Assembly: GCA_900545835.1 (NCBI GenBank)
Contig: URBB01000070.1
Coordinates: 1 to 10,927 of the forward strand
Length of the DNA: 10,927 nt
Source: an uncultured Collinsella sp.
GTDB lineage: Bacteria > Actinomycetota > Coriobacteriia > Coriobacteriales > Coriobacteriaceae
Direction of reading: 5' to 3'
In this document: piece by piece, positions 1-6,179 of the stretch
Position numbering within the stretch: position 1 is the stretch's first letter
Layout: each line of letters starts with the position of its first letter
Program-made: the position numbers and the translations under genes
The notes under the pieces: generated by a model
What the model was told of the DNA's origin: nothing
Databases searched by the model: none
What the model saw: the letters and a program-made list of their open reading frames with translations, nothing else

Positions 1-23
1 AGCTGCGGGAACGGCCTGTCCGC

Positions 24-237
24 CTAATGTGTTCGGCTGAGATCGGAAATCAACCCTACAACCCGAATCTCACGAATCTCACGCTCACAGGACACTGACC
101 ACGTGGTCTTGCCGATGCCCAGCTCTTCCCACGTCTGCCCGGTTAGCAATCCCCTTGCTCTCCACGAGGGTGAGAAGTCGGGAGAACTCGGCCTCGTCCA
201 CGTCCGCAGGCTTGCGGGCAACTTTGAAGTCCAGGAT
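24..237 (-). pseudogene. Remnant of a small gene with a probable frameshift, function unknown
   Basis: Two minus-strand frames together look like one protein. From about 237 downward one frame reads FKVARKPADVDEAEF and then SRLLTLVESKGIANRADV. A neighbouring frame continues WEELGIGKTTWSVSCERE to a stop at 24. The change of frame falls near 120-135. The first frame has no ATG, GTG or TTG start: upstream it runs straight into the CRISPR-like repeat at 238-266. This suggests a gene that lost its start and took a one-base indel. The helical, charged composition could be a small winged-helix regulator, but that is only an impression. It might also be two unrelated chance frames. Confidence 0.3.
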
Positions 238-266
238 GGGATCATCCCCGCACGTGCGGGGAACAG
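238..266 (-). repeat. Solitary type I-E CRISPR-like repeat, copy 1
   Basis: This is a 29-base unit with the type I-E repeat pattern: a short lead, ATCCCCGC, four variable bases, then GCGGGGAACA. Its core CCCCGCACGTGCGGGG is a perfect 16-base palindrome. It matches the copy at 744-772 at 27 of 29 positions (differences at unit positions 3 and 15), and the following two bases (GC) are also shared. In crRNA orientation it reads on the minus strand, the same direction as the genes around it. It lies 10 bases after the stop of the HicB-HTH gene. No 32-33 base spacer or further copy lies next to it, so it is not part of an ordinary array. Confidence 0.75.
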
Positions 267-275
267 GCGCCCGAA

Positions 276-728
276 TTATACGGCGCCGGGCGCCTCTCTC
301 GGACGTCCGGCCTTCGGTGAATCTGCGAGCCTGGCCTCGATGGACGCCCTAGACACCATGCGCTTGGTGCCGTCCCTCCACGAGTCGAGCAACCCCGCGC
401 CTATCAGCTGCGACACCCTCGCCGAGCTGACACCGAGCATGCGCGCGGCATCCGCAGCCGTGACGGCGGGGATGTCGCCGAGTTCGCGGCTAACGGCCAC
501 GGCGATAATCCTGCCACCGTTCTGGGGCTCATGGCCGAAGTCGGGCGCCGGAAGGTCGGCCCCACCCATGAGGTGGTCATCGACCATGCAGGCGAGAAAG
601 TCGGCCGCGCTAGCAACGGCATCGCCAAGGTCGGACCCGAACGTGCCCCCTCCGCCGAGCGAACCGCACGGCACGGCATTGACCATGTCACTGGAATCAA
701 AGAACTCGAATTCCCATACGTAAGTCAT
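276..728 (-). CDS. HicB-like protein with C-terminal helix-turn-helix (antitoxin or regulator)
   Basis: This 150-residue protein has two parts. Residues 1-63 (starting MTYVWEFEFF, with LGDAVASAADFLACMVDDHL and ending LPAPDF) follow the HicB antitoxin pattern of a degenerate RNase H-like fold: beta strands, a Gly-rich turn, an 'EAl..a' helix and a final P-x-P strand. Residues 88-137 (VTAADAARMLGVSSARVSQL and on) form a MerR/excisionase-type HTH, which usually gives HicB its role as operator-binding antitoxin. The start at 728 is set by a strong ribosome binding site. A longer reading up to 863 only adds a translated repeat (VPRTRGDD). No HicA-like toxin is recognisable beside it; the upstream 69-residue gene lacks HicA features. 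It may be an orphan antitoxin, or its partner may be a new type. The fold call is family knowledge; the role is inference. Confidence 0.65.
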   Translation of the reverse strand: MTYVWEFEFFDSSDMVNAVPCGSLGGGGTFGSDLGDAVASAADFLACMVDDHLMGGADLPAPDFGHEPQNGGRIIAVAVSRELGDIPAVTAADAARMLGVSSARVSQLIGAGLLDSWRDGTKRMVSRASIEARLADSPKAGRPREAPGAV

Positions 729-733
729 GCAGT

Positions 734-740
734 CTCCTTT
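734..740 (-). promoter_or_regulatory. Ribosome binding site that fixes the start of the HicB-HTH gene
   Basis: On the minus strand AAAGGAG stands five bases before the ATG at 728. It lies between the CRISPR-like repeat and the gene, so the true coding sequence begins after the repeat and not through it. Confidence 0.7.
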
Positions 741-743
741 AAC

Positions 744-772
744 GGAATCATCCCCGCGCGTGCGGGGAACAG
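744..772 (-). repeat. Solitary type I-E CRISPR-like repeat, copy 2
   Basis: This is the second 29-base unit, 506 bases from the first when measured start to start. Its core is CCCCGCGCGTGCGGGG, so the hairpin has one G-T wobble pair in place of a Watson-Crick pair. It lies between the stop of the 69-residue gene (794) and the ribosome binding site of the HicB-HTH gene (734-740). In the minus-strand transcript it would form a stable GC hairpin in the orientation of a crRNA repeat. It could act as a processing site if a Cas6e enzyme is present, or simply be a relic of a former array. Confidence 0.75.
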
Positions 773-793
773 GCACTTGAGATGTGTGCGCCA

Positions 794-1003
794 TCATTCG
801 TAGGCCTCCACGGGGAGACTGACGTCGATAACGGCATAGGGCAGGCCGTCGCGGTCTTCCCAATCTACGAAGGCGTAATCGTATTCCTCGAGTTTTTCAT
901 CCTGTCCGGCTAGCCAAATAGGCTCAAACTCGGCAATAGACGATTCCCTCGAGCCCATCTGGCCGACGAAATCACCGTTCTTGAACGGGTGCCGTCTAGG
1001 CAT
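794..1003 (-). CDS. Small hypothetical acidic protein (69 aa)
   Basis: I do not recognise this protein. It starts MPRRHPFKNGDFVGQMG, has an acidic middle (DEKLEEYDYAFVDWEDRDG) and ends in a beta-rich YAVIDVSLPVEAYE. The pattern suggests a small SH3-like or beta-barrel fold. The ATG at 1003 is preceded by GAGG at a normal distance; a TTG at 1030 would add nine residues but has weaker support. It is the upstream gene of the HicB-HTH gene, on the same strand and separated from it by repeat copy 2. A toxin-antitoxin partnership is possible from position alone. No catalytic motif supports it. Confidence 0.5.
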   Translation of the reverse strand: MPRRHPFKNGDFVGQMGSRESSIAEFEPIWLAGQDEKLEEYDYAFVDWEDRDGLPYAVIDVSLPVEAYE

Positions 1004-1172
1004 TGCCAGCCTCGCTTCGTACTTGCTCAATCATCAGGCAAGCCACCTGCTTACATTTCGCCGCAAAACAGCGTAGGCGAGCTGGGGTGTTTTGAGTGCT
1101 GGTTGCCCCGCAGGGCGACAGAACATTCAAACGGGGGCTCGCGTATTCGAGAGTGTCCCTACCCCGTGGTCG

Positions 1173-1392
1173 CTACAGGTACTTATCCATAAGGGAATCG
1201 AGGGAGGCAATCGCCTTGTCGTAGCCCTTTTCCGTGGTCACGCCGTCTGGAGTGACGCCCGCGCATTCGACTGAGGCTTTGAAGCAGTAGGAATACAAGA
1301 GCTTGCCGTCATAGAGTTCGATGGGGCCGCTCCAGATGCACTCAAGTGGGTGCTTTAAAGGATTCGAGAGCCCATTCCTTTGCGCGAGGCAT
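1173..1392 (-). pseudogene. Small gene broken by a +1 frameshift, function unknown
   Basis: An ATG at 1392 opens MPRAKEWALESFK and then stops at 1342-1344. A second frame, shifted by +1, carries HPLECIWSGPIELYDGKLL and runs on through YSYCFKASVECAGV and DKAIASLDSLMDKYL to a TAG at 1173-1175. This second frame has no start codon of its own before a stop at 1395-1397. Joined near 1354-1359 (a TTTAAAG run) the two frames give one plausible protein of about 72 residues. Likely explanations are an inactivating deletion, an assembly error, or, less likely, a recoding site. No family is recognised. The start codon lies inside the left arm of the inverted repeat at 1391-1419. Confidence 0.4.
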
Positions 1393-1419
1393 TTCTAGTT
1401 CCCATAGAAAACTAGAAAT
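1391..1419. promoter_or_regulatory. Perfect 10-bp inverted repeat upstream of the restriction-modification operon (possible operator)
   Basis: The arms ATTTCTAGTT (1391-1400) and AACTAGAAAT (1410-1419) are exact reverse complements separated by nine bases. The dyad lies 50 bases before the start of the HTH-methyltransferase gene, in an AT-rich leader that also contains a TAATAT at 1442-1447 that could serve as a -10 box; no convincing -35 was found. There is no T-tract, so a terminator is unlikely. Position and symmetry suit an operator, plausibly for the HTH on the first methyltransferase. That link is inference. Confidence 0.5.
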
Positions 1420-1468
1420 GATAGATTTGGTAAGTGTTGAGTAATATTGAATAGGTTCAGGGGGAATA

Positions 1469-2629
1469 GTGGCAACCTCATCTTTGCTTACGACCAAAGG
1501 CGCTGCGGAACATCTCGGTGTTAGCGTTTCAACGATATACCGAATGGTGGATAACGGGATGCTGACACCCTCGAGAACACAGGGTGGACATAGACGCTTC
1601 GATATAGACCAGCTGGATGACTATCTTCGTAGCAGCGAAGAGCTTTCATCTTCGCAAAAGCCCTCTGCGCAAGTCGAGAAGTCGGTCGGTGCTCCCAGCG
1701 ACGAAGCCGTGGTTGAGAATGCCGAGGAGGACGCGAAAGACAAGGCGGTAAAATCCGTAGATCCAAGAAATACGCTTAATGATTTGACGGGTTCTGAATG
1801 GCTTCCAGAAACCAAGTCGTTCTTTTACCAGAAGGGACTTGGGGCAAAACACCCACATGCGCAAATTGAGCGGCAGCACCCAGCTCCGTTCTCATATCAA
1901 GACGTCGAACATCTCATTACTTTTTTCACGAAGCGGGGGATGCGTGTCCTCGACCCCTTTGGCGGCGTTGGCTCTACGGCAAAGGCATGCGATCTTGAAG
2001 GTAGAACCTGCACTTCTATTGAACTTTCTAAGCAGTGGCACGACTTGGCCATAAAGAGGTTAGAAACCGAAGTAGGTGTGGGCGCATCAAAAAGACACAC
2101 ATTCATTAATGATGATTGCACACATGCATTGAGTAATATGGGTGCCGACACTTTCGACTTTATAGTCACCAGCCCGCCCTATTGGTCGATTCTGAATAAG
2201 AAGGCCGATTGGAAAGTAAAGAAATCAAGGTTAAAAGAAGATCTGGCGACCAATTATTCCGATGGAGACCCGAACGACCTGGCAAACATTGAGGACTATG
2301 AAACGTTCTTGGATGTCTTGGTCGACAAGGTCTTTCTGCAATGCGCTCGCGTATTGAAAGGAAAGGGCTATATGTGCATAGTCGTTTCCGACTTTCGCAA
2401 TAAGTCTGAGTTCGTCAGCTTCCATAGCGATTTGATCCAGAGGATGAGCAATCGCTCGATTGAGGGTGGCGGGGTTCTTAAGCTACAGGGCGTTAAAGTG
2501 CTTCTGCAGAACCATAAGTCACTTCTACCATATGGCTACCCTTTCGCCTATGTCGAAAACATCCATCATCAGTACGTCCTGATTTTTAGGAAGGCTGTTG
2601 ATAAACCTAGGAGCAGAAAGGCCAAATAG
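1469..2629 (+). CDS. HTH-DNA methyltransferase fusion, probable N4-cytosine type (R-M operon gene 1)
   Basis: This 386-residue protein has three parts. Residues 6-55 are a MerR/excisionase-type HTH (LTTKGAAEHLGVSVSTIYRM, then TQGGHRRF). Residues 56-105 are a charged, Ser/Glu-rich linker. Residues 110-375 are an S-adenosylmethionine-dependent DNA methyltransferase, with the cofactor loop DPFGGVGST at 162-170 and the catalytic TSPPYW at 234-239. TSPPY is typical of N4-cytosine enzymes, though some N6-adenine enzymes carry it. The cofactor motif precedes the catalytic motif, so the order is permuted relative to the beta-class partner downstream. The GTG start follows an AGGGGGA element (1459-1465). 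The gene ends one base before the second methyltransferase starts, implying coupled translation. The HTH, unusual on a methyltransferase, suggests it also regulates the operon. Target bases cannot be read from the sequence. Confidence 0.88.
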   Translation: MATSSLLTTKGAAEHLGVSVSTIYRMVDNGMLTPSRTQGGHRRFDIDQLDDYLRSSEELSSSQKPSAQVEKSVGAPSDEAVVENAEEDAKDKAVKSVDPRNTLNDLTGSEWLPETKSFFYQKGLGAKHPHAQIERQHPAPFSYQDVEHLITFFTKRGMRVLDPFGGVGSTAKACDLEGRTCTSIELSKQWHDLAIKRLETEVGVGASKRHTFINDDCTHALSNMGADTFDFIVTSPPYWSILNKKADWKVKKSRLKEDLATNYSDGDPNDLANIEDYETFLDVLVDKVFLQCARVLKGKGYMCIVVSDFRNKSEFVSFHSDLIQRMSNRSIEGGGVLKLQGVKVLLQNHKSLLPYGYPFAYVENIHHQYVLIFRKAVDKPRSRKAK

Positions 2630-2630
2630 C

Positions 2631-3449
2631 GTGATCGAGTTCAATCGGGTGTACAACGTGGACAGCGATGTGTTCATGGAGGAGCTTATTCAAGCGGGTG
2701 TCACCTTCGACCTCATCCTGACGGACCCACCGTACAATCTGAATAAGGACTTTGGCAACAACAGCGACTGCCTGAGCTTGCCTGAATTCCTTACTGTCAA
2801 CGAAAAGCGAATTGCCCAATGCCGCGATCTGCTGGCGCCCGCCGGCAGCCTTCTCTGGTTTGGCATTCATGACTATATTGGATACCTGCAGACCATTATG
2901 TACGAAGCCGGCTTGTACTATAGGCGTATGAACATCTGGCATTACGACAACGGGTTCGCCCGTTCGAAGAAATCTCCCGCTACGACCTATGAGCCATTCC
3001 TATGGTTCTCCAAGTCCAAGAAACGCTGGACCTACAACGCCGACGACGTGCGAGTACCCTACAAAAGCACCGAAAGGCTTAAGAATCCAGTCTACTATAA
3101 AGACAAGAACGGCAATAGGAAGGTCTGGAAGCCGAATCCAAGCGGCGCCCTCAGGGGTGATATTTGGGATTTTCCTACGCTAGCCGGCAGCCTTTATAAA
3201 CAAGAGAGGACAGATCACCCTACGCAAAAGCCCGAGTCATTGATTACGGAGCTGCTAAAAGCGTATTGTCCAAAAGACGATGCTGGCCATTATTGCGGAA
3301 CGGTTTTTGACCCGTTCCATGGTTCGGGGACCTTGGGCGTATGCTGCGAAAAACTAAACGCCGAAGGTCACCAAATCAAGTGGATTGGTGCAGAGATTGA
3401 GGCACACTGGTGCGAAGTGGCCGCAGCTCGACTAAGTAAGGTCCAGTAG
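2631..3449 (+). CDS. Beta-class DNA methyltransferase, probable N6-adenine type (R-M operon gene 2)
   Basis: This is a 272-residue N6/N4 methyltransferase with the beta-class order: catalytic TDPPYN (residues 31-36) near the N terminus, then HPTQKP at 196-201 and the cofactor loop FDPFHGSGT at 226-234 near the C terminus. DPPY is the usual N6-adenine signature. The region at about 110-190, rich in K, R, W and Y, is the likely target recognition part. I chose the GTG at 2631 because AAAGG (2617-2621) stands nine bases before it; a TTG at 2598 would add 11 residues and overlap gene 1. Having two methyltransferases of different class in one operon is typical when the target site is asymmetric and each strand needs its own enzyme. 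Gene 3 begins two bases after the stop. Confidence 0.9.
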   Translation: MIEFNRVYNVDSDVFMEELIQAGVTFDLILTDPPYNLNKDFGNNSDCLSLPEFLTVNEKRIAQCRDLLAPAGSLLWFGIHDYIGYLQTIMYEAGLYYRRMNIWHYDNGFARSKKSPATTYEPFLWFSKSKKRWTYNADDVRVPYKSTERLKNPVYYKDKNGNRKVWKPNPSGALRGDIWDFPTLAGSLYKQERTDHPTQKPESLITELLKAYCPKDDAGHYCGTVFDPFHGSGTLGVCCEKLNAEGHQIKWIGAEIEAHWCEVAAARLSKVQ

Positions 3450-3451
3450 CT

Positions 3452-5146
3452 ATGATTAAATTTCGAAACCCCGGTTCGGACATTACAACCCAAGTAGGAA
3501 TCATAAAAATACTTGCCAACGAGTTCGATGGCAAAGTATTTGACCTTAGTGAGTTCGCTTCCGCAATCACCTCTAACAACCTCATCACTGCCTATGGTTA
3601 TACGGGCAATAGGGCCATGAGCCTAAGCAACGTTGCTGACGAAAGTCGCAATTCAACCAAAATGAATGTAAAGATGTACGCCGAGGTGTTTAGGTATCTC
3701 GGTTGGCTTTCTTCATATAAGGACGGCTCATCGTATCCGCTCGTCGTGACCGAACTCGGAAAGTATGTCGCCAACAGCCCCAATCCAATAAGGCTTTATG
3801 AGCAGTGCCTTTTAGGCATCAACAACCCGCAGGACATGATGGAGGGCATACACTACAACGAACACGTACGGTTCTTTGTCTGTGCTCTGGAGACGCTTGA
3901 GAGTCTTGGCGGGACAATGTATAAGCACGAGCTATGTATGGGCCCCATGAGCGTTAACGACACCAGTCCTACCGAATACGATGAGATGCTTGAGCGCCTA
4001 CGTTCTATGCGAACTAGCTTCAAAAGTTATCAAGATGCATGGACAAAATTTTGCGACAGCTTGCAGATGAAGCCCGTATCTGTTGACAATCAGACGCGTT
4101 TCCCCGTCGGGGCTCTGAACAGCTGTGGATTGGTCGAAAAGGTTAAGAGCAACAAAGTCTTTCCTCCCAAGACATTGCAATGCTTCAAGATCACAAATCG
4201 GGGACAAGAAATACTGAGAGAAGCGCGGAGTTGCAAGGACCTACGGCTCGATGAGTTCAACACTTATGACGAGATGACTCAAGACGCCCTGATACGTCTC
4301 GGTTTCTATCAACTTCTGCAAAGAGCGAACTACGACATATCGCCTGTTGAAAAAACCATGGCAGAGGATAAAGCTCTAACCGACCGGATTACGGGTGGAC
4401 GGGAACTTTTGTTCTCTCCCTTCCAGACCTTGAAATGCTCAAGGGTTAACAAGGCTCTCGGTATTGACACATCTTGGTACACAGCAGCTGATGCTGCTTC
4501 CGTTGGGCAAGAACACCGGGCGGGCAATTTAGCCACGAGTCTAACTCTTGCCCCGGTCCAAACTCAGACGAAGGCGCGAGACCAGTTTACAGTAGAAATT
4601 GTAGATACCATTCGCCGTCTTTCCGATGCAAACGTGACGGACAATCAAATCGTCGAGCAGCTTTTTTCGAGCGAGAAGCACAGCAACCAAGATAGGTTCT
4701 ACCCGCTTATCGGCTCGCTCTTTAGAATGCTCGGCTTTGATTGCCGCGTCTCAAGACAAGGCGACAATGGTTCGCGAATGGATGCGATTATTGTGGGGCC
4801 GGGCGCAGCAATGCCTATCGAGATAAAGTCCCCCGGCGAGGAAGAATATATCTCGATAAAGGCCATCAGGCAGGCTGCTGAAAACAAAATCATACTGCTA
4901 TCAAGAAAGCAGTACCCCACCACCAATGAAGCCTCTTCGCTCGTTGTCGGGTACCACGCCCCCAATGACAGGGCCGAGGTCTCCGACTTGATTGCAGCCA
5001 TCTGGGCTGCTTACGGAATCAGGATAGGTGTCATTTCATTCGATACACTCTTGTTTTTGGTCGTACAATCTGTGCTGCACGGAAGGACCGTTTCGTCTGA
5101 ACAGCTTGAAAGTCTAGAGGGCTTTGCAAATGTTACGCCAAAATGA
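3452..5146 (+). CDS. Type IIS-like restriction endonuclease, large subunit with C-terminal PD-(D/E)XK domain
   Basis: This 564-residue protein shows a nuclease motif near its C terminus: RMDAI with D444, then IEIKS with E457 and K459, giving D-x12-E-x-K inside a beta-beta-alpha setting. Residues 1-370 look like several winged-helix modules (for example 71-108, MNVKMYAEVF to ELGKYVA, and 218-255), which would form the DNA recognition half. The layout of a long N-terminal recognition part plus a C-terminal nuclease, with two methyltransferases beside it, resembles the AlwI/BspD6I group of type IIS and nicking enzymes. The match is by architecture and not by a search. The ATG at 3452 follows AAGG at 3438-3441. 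The stop overlaps the start of the next gene by 17 bases. Restriction of unmodified foreign DNA is the expected role; the recognition site is unknown. Confidence 0.75.
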   Translation: MIKFRNPGSDITTQVGIIKILANEFDGKVFDLSEFASAITSNNLITAYGYTGNRAMSLSNVADESRNSTKMNVKMYAEVFRYLGWLSSYKDGSSYPLVVTELGKYVANSPNPIRLYEQCLLGINNPQDMMEGIHYNEHVRFFVCALETLESLGGTMYKHELCMGPMSVNDTSPTEYDEMLERLRSMRTSFKSYQDAWTKFCDSLQMKPVSVDNQTRFPVGALNSCGLVEKVKSNKVFPPKTLQCFKITNRGQEILREARSCKDLRLDEFNTYDEMTQDALIRLGFYQLLQRANYDISPVEKTMAEDKALTDRITGGRELLFSPFQTLKCSRVNKALGIDTSWYTAADAASVGQEHRAGNLATSLTLAPVQTQTKARDQFTVEIVDTIRRLSDANVTDNQIVEQLFSSEKHSNQDRFYPLIGSLFRMLGFDCRVSRQGDNGSRMDAIIVGPGAAMPIEIKSPGEEEYISIKAIRQAAENKIILLSRKQYPTTNEASSLVVGYHAPNDRAEVSDLIAAIWAAYGIRIGVISFDTLLFLVVQSVLHGRTVSSEQLESLEGFANVTPK

Positions 5147-6179
5147 TGAGGCTACTCATATCGAATATTTTTTCATCAAGCTTGATGATGCAGTAAGCAT
5201 CGAATACGACTCCGAAAGCCCGATGAGAATCAATACGACGCAGGATGCGTACTATTCCGCCTGCGTCAATTGTGCGCGTCCGCAGTGCCTCTACTACTAT
5301 GACGACGAGTTCGAGTGTGAGGAATTTGATGACTTTGCTAGCAGACGGGATGATCGAGTTTGCCCCTTCGACGCTTTGTACTGGGACAATGATCGACAGT
5401 CTATTGTCATAGAGTCTGACTCGTGCGTAGGCTGTGGCTTGTGCGCCAGTAGATGCCCTGCTGGTGCGCTCTACTTTGACCGCGGCAAAATGCGCGTCAA
5501 TCTCAACCGCAATCCCGGTTCATATGAGGTCGCCTTTTCAGCCGAGGACGCTTCGAATCGTCAGAGAGATTGCTTTGACATAATTGCTGGTCTGCCCCAC
5601 AGAAAGCATTCTGTCCGCAAGGATTTCAATAGAGTTGACTATGTTTACACTCGCCTAGACGACCTGAAGCCCAATAATGACATTGCCTTGCTTTTCTGCC
5701 GAAACCTTCTTATACAGAATGGCTATAACTGCGCTTTAAGCAGAACAGGCGTTGTTAGCACGCGCATGGATGCAATCTTTACAGGCCATGATTTTAGTGG
5801 AGCCGTCGAAATTGAATTCCAAGGCGATTCATTAAGCGTAGCCAGGAATTTGTTGGACGATATGGCAATGATGCAGGCACGCAATGGGCTCGCCGTTGAA
5901 CACAATACTCCGCTCGCGATTTGCGCTCGTATACCCAATACCAGGCAAGGTTTCTATCAAGTCTGCGATGACATGGCCAACGTTTTGGGTAAACGGATAC
6001 GTACGGTTTCGATAGCAGCGCTATTGCTACTTGTTTGGAATGATGTTGAGCTTGATTTGAGCAATGACCGTTTTTGTCTTGGTTTTCGTGATACATCGAT
6101 TCGAGAGGATATTGAGGCTTTACTTGGTTTCAATTTGGAGGGAAACGACGAGTCAGGCTACTTAGAGCCGATTAAATAA
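5130..6179 (+). CDS. Ferredoxin domain fused to a PD-(D/E)XK-like nuclease domain (second subunit of the R-M system)
   Basis: This 349-residue protein has two halves. Residues 40-125 carry a two-cluster 4Fe-4S ferredoxin pattern: C45-x2-C48-x4-C53 and later C78-P, then C99-x2-C102-x2-C105-x3-C109-P. Residues 180-335 repeat the nuclease fold of the upstream endonuclease: SRTGVVSTRMDAI aligns with SRQGDNGSRMDAI, D214 and E227 have the same 12-residue spacing, and the late segment RIRTVSIAALLLLVW matches RIGVISFDTLLFLVV. The lysine of the E-x-K motif is replaced: it reads E227-I-E229. BamHI has E-x-E and is active, so this need not be a dead copy. The ATG at 5130 is supported by AGAGGG (5116-5121); a TTG at 5124 is the alternative. 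It overlaps gene 3 by 17 bases. Likely jobs are cutting the other strand, holding the complex together or sensing redox state; none is proven. Confidence 0.8.
   Translation: MLRQNDEATHIEYFFIKLDDAVSIEYDSESPMRINTTQDAYYSACVNCARPQCLYYYDDEFECEEFDDFASRRDDRVCPFDALYWDNDRQSIVIESDSCVGCGLCASRCPAGALYFDRGKMRVNLNRNPGSYEVAFSAEDASNRQRDCFDIIAGLPHRKHSVRKDFNRVDYVYTRLDDLKPNNDIALLFCRNLLIQNGYNCALSRTGVVSTRMDAIFTGHDFSGAVEIEFQGDSLSVARNLLDDMAMMQARNGLAVEHNTPLAICARIPNTRQGFYQVCDDMANVLGKRIRTVSIAALLLLVWNDVELDLSNDRFCLGFRDTSIREDIEALLGFNLEGNDESGYLEPIK

Noticed and set aside
103..723. A 206-codon plus-strand frame across the left region
   Set aside because: It is antisense to the HicB-HTH gene, lacks a ribosome binding site, and contains the string IIPARAGN, the usual false translation of a type I-E repeat.
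238..772. A functional CRISPR array
   Set aside because: Only two units about 500 bases apart, no regular spacers, no leader and no cas genes in the window.
238..772. Integron cassette array with attC sites
   Set aside because: The gene-then-repeat order is suggestive, but the repeats lack the GTTRRRY/RYYYAAC core sites and no integrase is present.
729..863. A 45-residue N-terminal extension of the HicB-HTH protein
   Set aside because: It translates repeat copy 2 (VPRTRGDD) and overlaps the end of the upstream gene; the strong AAAGGAG before 728 marks the real start.
1102..1119. Hairpin GTTGCCC/GGGCGAC as terminator or RNA element
   Set aside because: A short stem with one wobble pair and no T-tract; nothing around it supports a function.
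1391..1419. Intrinsic terminator at the inverted repeat
   Set aside because: The stem is AT-rich and no T-tract follows on either strand, so an operator is the better reading.
1469..6179. BREX, DISARM or type I/III restriction system
   Set aside because: No helicase, PglZ, PLD-type or HsdS-like protein is present; the gene set fits a type II/IIS layout better.
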